From positions 1,178,001 to 1,242,000 of the forward strand of contig JAAQVN010000001.1 in assembly GCA_011754535.1 (NCBI GenBank): DNA of 64,000 nt, given 5' to 3'. This document shows, one piece after another, positions 33,650 through 43,581 of the stretch (positions within the stretch are counted from its first letter, which is position 1; every line of letters begins with the position of its first letter). The position numbers were made by a program, and so were the translations under genes. The notes below the pieces were generated by a model. That model made no database searches and was not told the DNA's origin. It saw only the letters and a list, made by a program, of their open reading frames with translations. The stretch comes from Enterobacter asburiae. GTDB taxonomy: Bacteria > Pseudomonadota > Gammaproteobacteria > Enterobacterales > Enterobacteriaceae.

Positions 33650-34504
33650 TCAGTACAGCAGCGCATACAGCTGACGACGATACTTCGACGCCAGCGCGTC
33701 TCCGGTGCCCAGCGCGGCCAGGATCTCCTGGAACATCTTGCGCGCCTGGCCGTCTGCGGCAGCCAGATCTTTCTGCAGGTGGCTGAACAGCAGCTCCAGC
33801 GCCTCTTCGTTACGTCCTACCTGATGCAGCTGCAGCGCCAGCTGGCTTGCCAGCGCGGCATCCGCCGGGTTGTCGGCGACCTGCAGCTGCAGCTGCTGAA
33901 TTTCCGGGGTGTCCGCTGCCTGCTTCAGCAGCTCAATCTGCGCTACCAGTCCCTGATAGCGGGTGTCCTGATCCTGCATTGGAACCGTCTTGAGCACGGC
34001 TTCTGCGTCTTCTGAACGGTGCAGGGCAATCTGCGTTTCCGCCAGCAGCAGACCAATCTGGCTGTTCTGGTTCGACAACTGCCACGCCTCTTTCAGCAAA
34101 GGCAGTGCTTCGTCGTATTTGCCTTCCTGCATCAGCGCCATGCCTTCCTGCGCTTTAAGCTCTTCTTCGCGCGGCAGCACCTTATCCAGCAGGGCGCGGA
34201 TAGCCTCTTCCGGCTGCGGTCCCTGGAAGCCATCAACAGGCTGACCGTTCTGGAACAGGTAGACGGTTGGAATGGCGCGCAGACCAAACTGCGACGCGAC
34301 CATCGGCTCGGCGTCACAGTCCAGCTTAGCGAGAATAAACTGCCCGTTGTACTGGGCGGCAAGGCTTTCCAGCACCGGCGTCAGCTGTAGACAGTGCTGG
34401 CTGCGCTCAGACCAGAAGTAGAACAGCACCGGTTTGGTCATTGACTGTTCGAGGACCTGTTGCAGGTTTGCTTCAGTAATATTGACGATATTCTGTACGG
34501 ACAT
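33650..34504 (-). CDS. cnoX: CnoX (YbbN), chaperedoxin
   Basis: CnoX is a thioredoxin-fold protein joined to TPR repeats. It protects substrates from oxidative aggregation and passes them to GroEL and DnaK. The 284-residue protein has the altered active site WSERSQHC (SQHC in place of CxxC, about residues 31-38), as in E. coli, so no disulphide reductase activity is expected. Four TPR-like helical pairs fill residues 120-284. It lies upstream of fetB's convergent end and downstream of ybbO. Confidence 0.95.
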   Translation of the reverse strand: MSVQNIVNITEANLQQVLEQSMTKPVLFYFWSERSQHCLQLTPVLESLAAQYNGQFILAKLDCDAEPMVASQFGLRAIPTVYLFQNGQPVDGFQGPQPEEAIRALLDKVLPREEELKAQEGMALMQEGKYDEALPLLKEAWQLSNQNSQIGLLLAETQIALHRSEDAEAVLKTVPMQDQDTRYQGLVAQIELLKQAADTPEIQQLQLQVADNPADAALASQLALQLHQVGRNEEALELLFSHLQKDLAAADGQARKMFQEILAALGTGDALASKYRRQLYALLY

Positions 34505-34563
34505 GCGGCTTTCTCTTTTGTCGGTTTGTTCTTTACATGGGGGATAAGCGTCGTCGCTTCAAC

Positions 34564-35334
34564 TCAACCCTGTAAAATTTTGTCCATTATCCTGCCCGGC
34601 AGCAGGCGCTTTAACCAGCCTACGGCATGGGTGACCAGCGTCACCGGGTAGCGCATCTTCGGATGTTCACTCTCAAAAGCATGGCGCACTTTGGCAACCA
34701 CCGCCTCTGGCCCGAGGGTAAAGCGTGCGGCAATGCCGGGGTTTTCGACCGGCTTATCCGCCTGCGTCTGGTTAACGTTCTCGGTAAAGCGGGTGCGGAT
34801 CGGGCCGGGCTCAATCAGGCTGACCTTGATGCCGCTGTGGCGTAACTCCATGCGCAGGGCATCGGACCAGGCTTCCAGCGCATATTTACTGGCGGCGTAG
34901 GCGCCGCGCCCCGGGGTAGAAATCAGCCCCATCACTGACGATGTCATTACGATGCGCCCTTCGCCGTGCGGTAGCATGGCCGGGAGCAGACGCATGGTGA
35001 GCTGATGCACGCCAAAGAAATTGGTTGAAAACTGTTTCTCCAGCGTTTCACGCGAGAGCGTATCCAGCGGGCCATATACGCCGTAGCCGGCATTGTTAAA
35101 GAGCCCGTACAGACGATTGTTGGTCAGGGCTATCACCTCGTCGGCGGCGCGTTCAACGCTCTCCGGCGAGTCCATATCCAGCTGTACGCCGGTGAAGCCC
35201 ATTGCGTTCATGCGCTCGACATCGTCAGGCTTGCGGCAGGCTGCCAGCACCCGAAATCCCTGGCGCTTTAATTCGAGCGCGCTTTCAAGACCGATTCCGC
35301 TGGAACATCCTGTAATTAAGACCGATTTTTGCAT
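34564..35334 (-). CDS. ybbO: YbbO, short-chain dehydrogenase/reductase
   Basis: YbbO is an NADP-dependent SDR that in E. coli reduces medium- and long-chain aldehydes. The 256-residue protein shows TGCSSGIGLESAL near the N-terminus (cofactor motif), NNAGYG and the catalytic YAASK (Tyr-x-x-x-Lys). E. coli YbbO is annotated at 269 through a longer N-terminus; here the frame does not extend upstream with that sequence. It follows tesA with 28 bases between. Confidence 0.93.
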   Translation of the reverse strand: MQKSVLITGCSSGIGLESALELKRQGFRVLAACRKPDDVERMNAMGFTGVQLDMDSPESVERAADEVIALTNNRLYGLFNNAGYGVYGPLDTLSRETLEKQFSTNFFGVHQLTMRLLPAMLPHGEGRIVMTSSVMGLISTPGRGAYAASKYALEAWSDALRMELRHSGIKVSLIEPGPIRTRFTENVNQTQADKPVENPGIAARFTLGPEAVVAKVRHAFESEHPKMRYPVTLVTHAVGWLKRLLPGRIMDKILQG

Positions 35335-35362
35335 AACTTTACCTGTCAGGATCTCCGCTTAA

Positions 35363-35986
35363 TCAGGAGTCATGTTTAACTAAAGGAGCCAGCCGCGTTG
35401 CCATCCAGTCGGCAATAAACGGCTGCGCATCGCGATTGGGGTGGATACCGTCGTCCTGCATCCACTGGGGTTTGAGATAGACCTCTTCCATGAAAAATGG
35501 CAGGAGCGGAATATCAAACTCTTTGGCAAGCTTAGGGTAGATCGCGCTAAAGGCCTCATTATACCGACGACCGTAGTTGGCGGGCAGGCGAATTTGCATC
35601 AGCAGCGGCTGGGCGTTTGCCGCCTTGATGTCCTGCAAAATGGTGCGCAGCGTTTGCTCGGTTTGCTGAGGCTGGAAGCCGCGCAGGCCGTCATTACCGC
35701 CCAGCTCAACCAGCACCCAGCGCGGCTGATGCTGCTTGAGCAGCGCAGGCAGGCGCGACAGCCCTTGCTGAGAGGTATCGCCGCTAATGCTGCCGTTGAC
35801 AACGGTCGTCTTGCTTTGCCATTTGTCATTGAGCAGAGCTGGCCAGGCCGCGCTGGCCGCCATGCGGTAGCCCGCGCTCAGGCTGTCGCCAAGAATCAGT
35901 AACGTGTCCGCTGCCGCCGCGCGGAAGGTCATCAGCATCAAAAACAGGAAGGGCAAATGCCAGCGGAAAACAGTGTTGAAGTTCAT
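35363..35986 (-). CDS. tesA: TesA, periplasmic thioesterase I/lysophospholipase L1
   Basis: TesA is an SGNH hydrolase active on acyl-CoA, lysophospholipids and some peptide esters. The 207-residue precursor has a signal peptide ending in an AAA run before DTLLILGDSLSAGY, which carries the nucleophile Ser. GNDG and DGIHPN supply the Asn and the Asp/His residues. E. coli has 208. Its first 30 bases overlap those of ybbA on the opposite strand. Confidence 0.95.
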   Translation of the reverse strand: MNFNTVFRWHLPFLFLMLMTFRAAAADTLLILGDSLSAGYRMAASAAWPALLNDKWQSKTTVVNGSISGDTSQQGLSRLPALLKQHQPRWVLVELGGNDGLRGFQPQQTEQTLRTILQDIKAANAQPLLMQIRLPANYGRRYNEAFSAIYPKLAKEFDIPLLPFFMEEVYLKPQWMQDDGIHPNRDAQPFIADWMATRLAPLVKHDS

Positions 35987-36643
35987 CGTCTTAAGAAGTC
36001 CGTCGGTCAGGGGGAGCAGGAGCTTTCAATCCTTACCGGAGTTGAACTCGTTGTCAAACGCGCCGAAACCATCGCGCTGATTGGCGAATCCGGTTCCGGC
36101 AAGTCCACGCTGCTGGCGATTCTGGCCGGTCTGGATGACGGCAGTAGCGGCGAAGTCCACCTCGTCGGGCAGCCGCTGCACCAGCTTGATGAAGAGGCGC
36201 GAGCCGCGCTGCGCGCGCGTCATATCGGTTTTGTCTTTCAGTCCTTTATGCTGATCCCGACGCTGAACGCGCTGGAAAACGTCGAGCTCCCGGCGCTGCT
36301 GCGCGGCGAAAAGAGTCGCGAAAGCCGCACGCATGCGAAGACGCTGCTGGAACAGCTCGGTCTGGGCAAGCGCCTCGACCATCTTCCCGCCCAGCTTTCC
36401 GGCGGCGAGCAGCAGCGCGTGGCGCTGGCGCGCGCCTTTAACGGACGCCCCGAGGTGCTGTTTGCCGATGAGCCCACCGGCAACCTTGACCGTAAAACCG
36501 GCGACAAAATTGCTGACCTGCTGTTTTCGCTGAACCGTGAACATGGCACCACGCTTATTCTGGTGACGCACGATCCGCAGCTGGCCGCCCGCTGCGACCG
36601 TCGCCTGCGGCTGGTGAACGGTATCCTTCAGGAGGAAGCATGA
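35957..36643 (+). CDS. ybbA: YbbA, ABC transporter ATPase (LolD/MacB type)
   Basis: YbbA is the ATPase partner of YbbP; substrate unknown. The 228-residue protein has Walker A GESGSGKST (about 42-50), signature LSGGEQQR, Walker B VLFADEPTGNLD and H-loop VTHDPQ. Its start overlaps the tesA start by 30 bases antisense, and its end overlaps ybbP by four bases (ATGA), so ybbAP form a coupled operon. Confidence 0.95.
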   Translation: MPAENSVEVHRLKKSVGQGEQELSILTGVELVVKRAETIALIGESGSGKSTLLAILAGLDDGSSGEVHLVGQPLHQLDEEARAALRARHIGFVFQSFMLIPTLNALENVELPALLRGEKSRESRTHAKTLLEQLGLGKRLDHLPAQLSGGEQQRVALARAFNGRPEVLFADEPTGNLDRKTGDKIADLLFSLNREHGTTLILVTHDPQLAARCDRRLRLVNGILQEEA

Positions 36644-39054
36644 TTGCCCGCTGGTTCTGGCGCGAGTGGCGCTCGCCCTCGCTGCTGATTGTCTGGCTGG
36701 CGTTAAGCCTGGCGGTGGCCTGCGTGCTGGCGCTTGGCAGCGTCAGCGACCGCATGGAAAAAGGGCTTAGCCAGCAGAGCCGCGAATTTATGGCCGGGGA
36801 CCGGGCGCTGCAAAGTTCGCGTCCTGTTCCGCCTGGCTGGATTGAGGAAGCGCGTAAAGAAGGGCTGAAGGTGGGGGAGCAAATCACCTTCCAGACCATG
36901 ACCTTCGCGGGAGACACCCCGCAGCTCGCCAGCGTGAAAGCCGTGGACGACGTCTACCCGATGTACGGTGAATTACAAACCAGCCCGCCGGGGTTAAAGC
37001 CGATGCCCGGTACGGTGCTGCTGGCATCGCGCTTGATGGCGCTTCTGAACCTGAAACCCGGCGACAGTATCGACGTGGGCGACGCGACGCTGAAAATCGC
37101 CGGGGAAGTGGTCCAGGAGCCTGACTCCGGCTTTAACCCGTTCCAGCTTGCGCCGCGCCTGTTGATGAACACCGCGGATGTTCCGGCAACCCATGCCGTC
37201 CAGCCGGGAAGCCGCGTGACCTGGCGCTACAAGTTTGGCGGCACGCCTGCCCAACTTGAGGCGTATGAAAAATGGCTTCTGCCGCAGCTCAAGCCGGAGC
37301 ACCGCTGGTACGGGCTGGAGCAGGACGAGGGGGCGCTCGGTAAATCCCTGGAGCGTTCTCAGCAGTTCCTGCTGCTGTCGGCATTGTTGACCCTGCTGCT
37401 GGCGGTGGCGGCGGTTGCCGTGGCGATGGGGCATTACTGCCGCAGCCGCTACGACCTGGTGGCGATCCTTAAAACCCTCGGCGCGGGGCGCAAGCAGCTG
37501 CGCAAGCTGATCGTTGGCCAGTGGCTGATGCTGCTGGTGCTGTCAGCATTCAGCGGCGGGATAATGGGGCTGCTGTTTGAAAAGCTGCTGATGGTGATGC
37601 TGAAACCGGTACTCCCGACCGCATTGCCCCCGGCCAGCCTCTGGCCGTGGCTGTGGGCGATTGGCGCGATGACGGTGATTTCGGTGCTGGTGGGGCTGCG
37701 TCCGTACAGGCTGCTGCTCGCGACGCAGCCTCTGCGCGTGCTGCGCAATGATGTGGTGGCGAACGTCTGGCCGCTGAAGTTCTATCTTCCGGTGATTATT
37801 GCCGTCGCTGTCGGGCTGCTGGCCTGGCTGATGGGCGGCAGCACGCTGCTGTGGGCGGTGCTGGCCGGGGCGGTTGTGCTGGCGCTGCTGTGCGGCGTGC
37901 TGGGCTGGATACTGCTCAACGTCCTGAAAAGGCTGACGGTAAAATCCCTGCCCGTGCGGCTTGCGGTCAACCGCCTGCTGCATCAGCCCTGGTCAACGCT
38001 AAGCCAGCTGTCGGCTTTTTCTCTGTCGTTTATGCTGCTGGCGCTGCTTTTAGTGTTGCGCGGGGATCTGCTGGATCGCTGGCAGCAGCAGCTTCCCCCG
38101 GAAAGCCCGAACTATTTCCTGATCAACATCGCGCCGGAACAGGTCGCGCCGCTGAAGGGCTTCCTGTCGGAGCATCACATTATCCCCGAGTCGTTCTACC
38201 CCATCGTTCGCGCGCGTCTGACGCAGATCAACGGCCAGTCAACCGAGGGGAACAAGGACGAGTCGCTGAACCGCGAACTGAACCTGACGTGGCAGGAGAA
38301 ACGTCCAGACCATAACCCGATTACGGCCGGTAGCTGGCCGCCGAAAGCGGGGGAGGTGTCGATGGAAGAGGGGCTGGCGACGCGCCTGAAGGTGAAGCTC
38401 GGGGACAGCGTGACCTTCACCGGTGATACCCAGGATTTTACCGCGAAAGTTACCAGCCTGCGTAAAGTGGACTGGGAAAGCCTGCGACCAAACTTCTTCT
38501 TTATCTTCCCGCCGGGCGCGCTGGACGGACAGCCGCAGAGCTGGCTGACCAGCTTCCGCTGGGAAAACGGCAACGGCATGCTGACGCAGCTTAACCGGGA
38601 ATTCCCGACGGTCAGCCTGCTGGATATTGGCGCGATCCTGAAACAGGTGGGGCAGGTGCTGGAGCAGGTCAGCCGCGCGCTTGAGGTCATGGTCGTGCTG
38701 GTGATGATCTGCGGCGTGCTGCTGCTGCTGGCTCAGGTGCAGGTGGGCATGCGGCAGCGTCATCAGGAGCTGATAGTTTACCGCACGCTCGGGGCGGGTA
38801 AGCGCCTGCTGCGCATGACCCTCTGGAGCGAGTTTGCGCTGCTGGGGCTGGTGGCGGGTCTGGTCGCGGCGATTGGCGCTGAGACGGCGCTGGCGGTGCT
38901 GCAGACAAAGGTCTTCGACTTCCCGTGGGAGCCTGACTGGCGCCTCTGGTTGATCCTGCCGCTCTGCGGTGCGGTGCTGCTTTCTCTTTGCGGAGGCTGG
39001 CTCGGCACGCGACTGTTAAAGGGTAAAGCGCTGTTCCGTCAGTTTGTGAGTTGA
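36640..39054 (+). CDS. ybbP: YbbP, FtsX-like ABC permease
   Basis: YbbP is an inner-membrane permease of 804 residues, equal to E. coli. It has an N-terminal segment, a periplasmic domain, then ten-odd membrane segments in two FtsX-like groups (about 245-355 and 690-795) separated by other segments and a second periplasmic domain. YbbAP has been linked to lipid or hydrophobic compound handling together with TesA, but I treat that as unproven. A hairpin follows. Confidence 0.93.
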   Translation: MIARWFWREWRSPSLLIVWLALSLAVACVLALGSVSDRMEKGLSQQSREFMAGDRALQSSRPVPPGWIEEARKEGLKVGEQITFQTMTFAGDTPQLASVKAVDDVYPMYGELQTSPPGLKPMPGTVLLASRLMALLNLKPGDSIDVGDATLKIAGEVVQEPDSGFNPFQLAPRLLMNTADVPATHAVQPGSRVTWRYKFGGTPAQLEAYEKWLLPQLKPEHRWYGLEQDEGALGKSLERSQQFLLLSALLTLLLAVAAVAVAMGHYCRSRYDLVAILKTLGAGRKQLRKLIVGQWLMLLVLSAFSGGIMGLLFEKLLMVMLKPVLPTALPPASLWPWLWAIGAMTVISVLVGLRPYRLLLATQPLRVLRNDVVANVWPLKFYLPVIIAVAVGLLAWLMGGSTLLWAVLAGAVVLALLCGVLGWILLNVLKRLTVKSLPVRLAVNRLLHQPWSTLSQLSAFSLSFMLLALLLVLRGDLLDRWQQQLPPESPNYFLINIAPEQVAPLKGFLSEHHIIPESFYPIVRARLTQINGQSTEGNKDESLNRELNLTWQEKRPDHNPITAGSWPPKAGEVSMEEGLATRLKVKLGDSVTFTGDTQDFTAKVTSLRKVDWESLRPNFFFIFPPGALDGQPQSWLTSFRWENGNGMLTQLNREFPTVSLLDIGAILKQVGQVLEQVSRALEVMVVLVMICGVLLLLAQVQVGMRQRHQELIVYRTLGAGKRLLRMTLWSEFALLGLVAGLVAAIGAETALAVLQTKVFDFPWEPDWRLWLILPLCGAVLLSLCGGWLGTRLLKGKALFRQFVS

Positions 39055-39072
39055 TTTAGCACGGTGATAGTT

Positions 39073-39098
39073 GCGCGCCGGGTTTTAATGCCGGCGCG
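39073..39098 (+). terminator. Terminator after ybbP
   Basis: Arms CGCGCCGG and CCGGCGCG with a ten-base loop lie 18 bases past the ybbP stop; TAATGTTTAAAT follows. Confidence 0.7.
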
Positions 39099-39109
39099 TA
39101 ATGTTTAAA

Positions 39110-39149
39110 TAGCACAAAGTGATAATACCCACTCATTTAGTAGCACAAA
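39110..39149. promoter_or_regulatory. Pair of TAGCACAAA direct repeats upstream of the porin gene
   Basis: TAGCACAAA occurs at 39110-39118 and again at 39141-39149, 31 bases apart (about three helical turns), roughly 90-130 bases before the porin start. The spacing suits two regulator subunits on one face of the DNA. The regulator is unknown. Confidence 0.45.
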
Positions 39150-39237
39150 ACATTAAAAACCCGTCCCCACAGCCCGATTATTTCCAGTTAATATTCACCA
39201 GCTAAATATTTAGCAGCGTGTCTATTAAGGAAAAATA

Positions 39238-40383
39238 ATGACTATAAAAAAATCAGCGCTGGCGGTAACGATTGGCGCGGCAGTGGCATTAACGACGTTC
39301 GCCTCTCAGGCGGAAATCACCGTTCTTAAGCAGGATCCTCAGGCGGGTAACCCGCTAAGCCGTCTGAACTTCACCGTTGGCGGCAGTATCCGTCCTCAGT
39401 TCCAGAACATGACCGGCGACGACGGTAAAAACAGCTACAAGCGTAACGGCTTTGACGGCGGCACCCGTTTCCGTTTCGCGGCTGATTACTACCTGTTTGA
39501 TGACATCAGCTGGATCAGCTACTACGAGCTGGGAGTGAACATTCCTGCCCAGTTTAACTGGGATCATCACTATGCAGACGGTGCCCACGACACCACTCGC
39601 CGTATGCTCTACACCGGCCTGAAGAGCGATACCTGGGGTACGCTGACCTTCGGTCAACAGAACAGCGTTTACTATGATGTGGTTGGCGTGAAAACCGATA
39701 TCTGGGACTACGACATGATCGGTCAGGCACCGGGTAACGGGATCAACGGCGACTACGACGGATCTTACCGTTCACGCCAGATGCTGAAATACAAGAAAAC
39801 CGTGGGCGATGCGGACATTTACGCATCCTACCTGTTTGAAGACAGCGAATACCTGCCGGGCAACGGCCTGCGCTACAAGCGCAAAGGCGGCGGCTCGCTG
39901 GGTATCGATTACCACCTGACTACCGATCTGACCTGGGGCGCAGCGTGGAACTACACCCGCGCCGACATGCGTAACCCGGACAACGGCGACAGCAAAACCT
40001 ACGATCAGAATATCGTTGGTACCGCACTGAGCTGGACGCCGGACAACTGGACCTTCTCCGCGGGCGGCGGCTGGTACCAGAACTTCCTGACCACCAAAAA
40101 AGTGTCTGTTAACGACTACTTTGCGGGCGACGCGTGGGGTATTGAATACTTCGCAGGGTATAAATTCCCAATCGGTCAGTACGCGGTGAAATCCATCCAG
40201 CCTTACTTCATGGGTGACCGTATTGAGTACGTGAACGGCCGCAACTACCAGCGTATCGACAACGGCGTGGGTATCAGCTTCCAGCTGGATTACGGTTTCC
40301 GCGTGGATTACGAACACGTGTTCACCTCCAGCACCGACAACCTGGGCGACATGAACCTGGTGCGTCTGCGTTACGACTTCTAA
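39238..40383 (+). CDS. Outer-membrane porin, monomer-type beta-barrel
   Basis: This is a 381-residue secreted outer-membrane protein. The signal peptide ends FASQA-EIT near residue 26. The mature part alternates hydrophobic and polar residues, is rich in Tyr, Trp, Asp and Gly, and ends with the terminal Phe (RLRYDF) used by the BAM machinery. It lacks the PEFGG loop-3 motif of OmpC/OmpF trimers, so it is another porin type, perhaps substrate-specific. E. coli has no porin here (rhs region instead). Expression is monocistronic; direct repeats lie upstream. Confidence 0.85.
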   Translation: MTIKKSALAVTIGAAVALTTFASQAEITVLKQDPQAGNPLSRLNFTVGGSIRPQFQNMTGDDGKNSYKRNGFDGGTRFRFAADYYLFDDISWISYYELGVNIPAQFNWDHHYADGAHDTTRRMLYTGLKSDTWGTLTFGQQNSVYYDVVGVKTDIWDYDMIGQAPGNGINGDYDGSYRSRQMLKYKKTVGDADIYASYLFEDSEYLPGNGLRYKRKGGGSLGIDYHLTTDLTWGAAWNYTRADMRNPDNGDSKTYDQNIVGTALSWTPDNWTFSAGGGWYQNFLTTKKVSVNDYFAGDAWGIEYFAGYKFPIGQYAVKSIQPYFMGDRIEYVNGRNYQRIDNGVGISFQLDYGFRVDYEHVFTSSTDNLGDMNLVRLRYDF

Positions 40384-40393
40384 GTGGTCTGTT

Positions 40394-40468
40394 CCCCGGT
40401 GGCGCTGCGCTTACCGGGGCTACAAAAGCACGCGTAGGCCGGGTAAGGCGCAGCCGCCACCCGGCTTT
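40394..40468. repeat. BIME: two inverted REP elements after the porin gene
   Basis: CCCCGGTGGCGCTGCGCTTA with CCGGGGCTAC, then after ten bases GTAGGCCGGGTAAGGCGCAG with CCGCCACCCGGC. The two units are head-to-head REP sequences, ended by TTTTTTT. They sit between convergent porin and mnmH genes and can act as terminator or mRNA protector. Confidence 0.85.
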
Positions 40469-40471
40469 TTT

Positions 40472-41542
40472 TCAGCGATCAAGCCACTCAGCAATCTCTT
40501 CGTACGTCCCGCGATACACAATCTTCTCCGCCTTTTTCTCCAGCTGATAGCCGTACATCGGGTCGTAATAGTCCTTCAGCAGCGGTGCAAGCCAGCTGAA
40601 GTGCGCCTCGGTGCTGCCGGAGCGTTGCTGTTCCAGCAGCGCGGAATCTAACAGCGCGGTGAATTCTGCATACCGCTGCAGCCCCAGGCGGCGGCGGATG
40701 GCGAACAGGCCGTGGTGCAGGTACTCGCTGTACTCTTTCCAGCCCGCTTCCTCGCCGTATGCGGCAGAAAAATCCGCCCACATATGGTCGAAATACTCTT
40801 CGCGCAGGCGTTCAAGACGAATTTCAAACGGGTCTTCGACGACAACGATAGGGGCTTCAACCATGCGGTCGCGCAGGCACTCCGGCAGGTGGTTGGAGCC
40901 AATCATCCGGCCTTCATCTTCCAGCACCCAGCGCGCAGCGTCTTTTTTCAATAGCTCAACCGCAAGGTGGTTTTCAAAGCTGGCCTGGGAAAGCTGCGGC
41001 GTGAGCGTGCGGCCAAACGACGAACCGCGATGGTGTGCCAGCCCTTCCAGATCGATGCCCTGCGGGTGCTGCTTCACCAGCAGCGTTTTACCGTTTCCGG
41101 TACAGCCGCCGATTAGCACCGTCGGCTTTTGCGACTGCTCGATCGTCACCTGAATCGCCGTCTGACGCAGGGCCTTATAGCCGCCGCGGATCAGCGGGTA
41201 GTCGACGCCAGCCTCTTTAAGCCAGGCCTGCGAAATATGCGAGCGCTGGCCGCCGCGCGCACAGCAGAGAAAGCCCTCAGGATGGGCAAGACTGGCTTCC
41301 CGCCAGGCGCGGATACGCGCGTCGCGCGTTTCACCGTTCACCAGGCGATGGCCGAGCGCGAGCGCGGCTTCGGGGCCCTGGCGTTTGTAGCACGTGCCAA
41401 CGGCGGCACGCTCGTCGTCGTTCATTAAGGGCAGGTTGACTGCCGCAGGCATCGCGCCCTGGGCAAATTCGATCGGCGCGCGAACGTCGATTAAAGGGGT
41501 ATCAGACGCGAGGATCGCGCGATAGTCCGTTCCATCGTTCAT
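40472..41542 (-). CDS. mnmH: MnmH/SelU, tRNA 2-selenouridine synthase
   Basis: SelU replaces sulfur by selenium at the wobble mnm5s2U of Lys, Glu and Gln tRNAs, through a geranylated intermediate. The 356-residue protein has an N-terminal rhodanese domain with [11 protein letters not shown] (Cys93/Cys94, the second the likely catalytic one) and a P-loop domain GGCTGNGKT (about 137-145). Start [10 protein letters not shown] is used to fit the family; a frame extends 22 codons upstream without similarity. E. coli has 364. In E. coli it lies in the same broad region. Confidence 0.94.
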   Translation of the reverse strand: MNDGTDYRAILASDTPLIDVRAPIEFAQGAMPAAVNLPLMNDDERAAVGTCYKRQGPEAALALGHRLVNGETRDARIRAWREASLAHPEGFLCCARGGQRSHISQAWLKEAGVDYPLIRGGYKALRQTAIQVTIEQSQKPTVLIGGCTGNGKTLLVKQHPQGIDLEGLAHHRGSSFGRTLTPQLSQASFENHLAVELLKKDAARWVLEDEGRMIGSNHLPECLRDRMVEAPIVVVEDPFEIRLERLREEYFDHMWADFSAAYGEEAGWKEYSEYLHHGLFAIRRRLGLQRYAEFTALLDSALLEQQRSGSTEAHFSWLAPLLKDYYDPMYGYQLEKKAEKIVYRGTYEEIAEWLDR

Positions 41543-41626
41543 GGTTATTCCAGAAGAAAACTCAGCAGCAATGGGCGGGGATTGTACGCCGGGGAAGGGG
41601 AAGGTCAACTCCCCGGCGTGGATGTC

Positions 41627-42694
41627 TTACTTAAGCTTTGACTGTGCCCAGACAATGCCGCTTGCATATTCCGGCGGCAGGAGAGGAACGATCGCTTCCA
41701 GGGTGGCGCTCAGGCGGTCCGTATCGGTATCGTTCAGGTTCAGGTGACCGACCTTACGACCCTCGCGGACCTCTTTGTCATACCAGTGCAGGTGCACCAG
41801 CGGCAGCTTTAGCCAGTCGTAGTTCAGATCGGTCCCGATCAGGTTGATCATCACCGACGGGCTGTTAACGACGGGCTTCGGCAGCGGCAGGTCGGTGATG
41901 GCGCGCAGATGCAGTTCGAACTGGCTGATGGAGGCGCCGTTTTGCGTCCAGTGGCCGCTGTTGTGCACGCGCGGAGCCAGCTCGTTGATCAGCAGACCCG
42001 ATGGCGTGACGAAACACTCCATCGCCATGACGCCCACGTAGTCCAGCTCGTGCATGATGGCGGAAAGCATCTCTTCCGCTTGCGCCTGCTGGTCGGCATT
42101 GGCCTGCGGGAAGGCGACGCTGGTGCGCAGAATGCCGTCCTGATGCAGGTTATGCGTCAGCGGGTAAAACACCGTGCGGCCATCGTGCCCGCGCGCTCCA
42201 ACCAGCGACACTTCGCCGCTAAAGTTGATGCCCTGCTCAACGATGCACTCGCCGTAGCAGTCGTCCGGCAACTCGGCGGTTTCATGCGCGCGCAGGCGCC
42301 ACTGGCCGCGGCCGTCGTAGCCGCCCACGCGACGCTTTACAATCGCCAGTTCGCCCAGCATCGCGAACACGTCATTCCACTCGCTTTTGTCGGACAACAG
42401 CTGCCACGGTGCGGTCGGCAGACCGAGCTTGTCGAACAGCTGCTTTTGCGTCAGACGGTCGGCAATAATCGGGAACACGTCGCGGTTCACAAAGGCGTTA
42501 TGGCGCGCCAGTTCGCGGGTCAGCGCGGTTTCCGGCCAGCGTTCGATTTCTGCCGTGATCACGCTCTGGTGGAACGGGACGGCCTCAGGTTCATCGTCCA
42601 GCCCGACGGGCCAGACGGCAATACCCAGCGGCTCACCGGCCTGACGCAGCATACGGCCCAGCTGGCCGTTACCGAGGACGCAAACCTGCTTCAT
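41627..42694 (-). CDS. purK: PurK, N5-carboxyaminoimidazole ribonucleotide synthase
   Basis: PurK uses ATP and bicarbonate to carboxylate AIR in purine synthesis. The 355-residue ATP-grasp protein starts [16 protein letters not shown], with [15 protein letters not shown] and [26 protein letters not shown] as conserved blocks. Length equals E. coli. Its ATG overlaps the purE stop by four bases, giving the usual purEK operon. Confidence 0.97.
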   Translation of the reverse strand: MKQVCVLGNGQLGRMLRQAGEPLGIAVWPVGLDDEPEAVPFHQSVITAEIERWPETALTRELARHNAFVNRDVFPIIADRLTQKQLFDKLGLPTAPWQLLSDKSEWNDVFAMLGELAIVKRRVGGYDGRGQWRLRAHETAELPDDCYGECIVEQGINFSGEVSLVGARGHDGRTVFYPLTHNLHQDGILRTSVAFPQANADQQAQAEEMLSAIMHELDYVGVMAMECFVTPSGLLINELAPRVHNSGHWTQNGASISQFELHLRAITDLPLPKPVVNSPSVMINLIGTDLNYDWLKLPLVHLHWYDKEVREGRKVGHLNLNDTDTDRLSATLEAIVPLLPPEYASGIVWAQSKLK

Positions 42695-43200
42695 GCTGCA
42701 CCCCGCGGGTCCGGGTTATCCAGCACCTCGTCGGTCTGGGCTTTACGCCACGCCGCCAGACGCTGGCGTAAATCTTTGTCGTGCGTTGCAAGAATTTGCG
42801 CGGCCAGCAGAGCGGCATTAGCCGCGCCCGCTTTGCCAATCGCCAGCGTGCCGACAGGAATACCGCGCGGCATCTGGACGATGGAATAAAGGCTATCGAC
42901 ACCGCTTAATGCGGCGCTTTGAACAGGGACGCCCAGAACCGGCACCAGGGTTTTGGCGGCAATCATGCCTGGCAGATGTGCTGCGCCGCCCGCACCGGCA
43001 ACGATCACCTCATAACCGTTCTCTTCAGCGCTTTCGGCGAAGCTGAACAGTTTGTCCGGCGTACGGTGCGCGGAGACCACTTCAACGTGGTGCGGTACAT
43101 TCAGGATTTCAAAGATTTCGGCGGCGAACTGCATGGTAGCCCAGTCGCTTTTGGACCCCATCACGATGGCGACACGCGCCGGATTATTGCGGGAAGACAT
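42691..43200 (-). CDS. purE: PurE, N5-CAIR mutase
   Basis: PurE moves the carboxyl group of N5-CAIR to C4, giving CAIR. The 169-residue protein has [22 protein letters not shown] (the His of the active site) and [13 protein letters not shown]. Start [10 protein letters not shown] is the E. coli start; ten upstream codons are ignored. A PurR box lies upstream and purK is coupled downstream. Confidence 0.97.
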   Translation of the reverse strand: MSSRNNPARVAIVMGSKSDWATMQFAAEIFEILNVPHHVEVVSAHRTPDKLFSFAESAEENGYEVIVAGAGGAAHLPGMIAAKTLVPVLGVPVQSAALSGVDSLYSIVQMPRGIPVGTLAIGKAGAANAALLAAQILATHDKDLRQRLAAWRKAQTDEVLDNPDPRGAA

Positions 43201-43271
43201 GCGTCTTAAAACTCCTGTGGTGCGAAACACACTGCTTTCGAGGGCACAGAGAATAGCATGTTATACGGGCA

Positions 43272-43287
43272 AGGAAAACGGTTGCGC
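43272..43287 (-). promoter_or_regulatory. PurR operator of purEK
   Basis: The reverse strand reads GCGCAACCGTTTTCCT, close to the PurR consensus ACGCAAACGTTTTCNT, about 75 bases before purE. Purine bases should repress the operon through PurR. Confidence 0.85.
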
Positions 43288-43325
43288 GGTTAAATCTTGA
43301 GCCGTTGTTGCCATCAATTCATAAC

Positions 43326-43355
43326 AAAACAGACCGCGTTCAGGCGGTCTGTTTT
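43326..43355 (-). terminator. Terminator of the YhcN-like gene
   Basis: AAAACAGACCGC and GCGGTCTGTTTT around GTTCAG form a perfect stem usable both ways, 17 bases past the stop at 43372. Confidence 0.9.
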
Positions 43356-43371
43356 CGTCGAGCGGCAATCA

Positions 43372-43581
43372 TTATTTCGTCAGTTCTGCGGTCATGTACA
43401 CGCGGTTGTTGAACTGCGCGCTGGTGATTTTGTATGACGCACCTTGTTCAGCCGCCTGGGCAGCAATTTTCGCTTCTGCGCGGTCAAGTGTTGAGCCGGT
43501 TGCACTCACGCTCTGAGCGAAAGAACCGAAAGAAACCAGGGAGAGAGCAGCAACTGCAACGAAAGTTTTGATGGATTTCAT
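43372..43581 (-). CDS. Small secreted DUF1471 (YhcN/BhsA/McbA-type) protein
   Basis: This is a 69-residue precursor MKSIKTFVAVAALSLVSFGS with cleavage near FA-QSV, leaving about 47 mature residues. The mature part has the DUF1471 pattern: a helix around LDRAEAKIAAQAAEQGA, then YKITSAQFNNRVYMTAELTK. Family members (BhsA, McbA, YhcN) are periplasmic stress or biofilm proteins. E. coli has no such gene between purE and lpxH. It has its own terminator. A longer frame upstream lacks a signal and is rejected. Confidence 0.85.
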   Translation of the reverse strand: MKSIKTFVAVAALSLVSFGSFAQSVSATGSTLDRAEAKIAAQAAEQGASYKITSAQFNNRVYMTAELTK

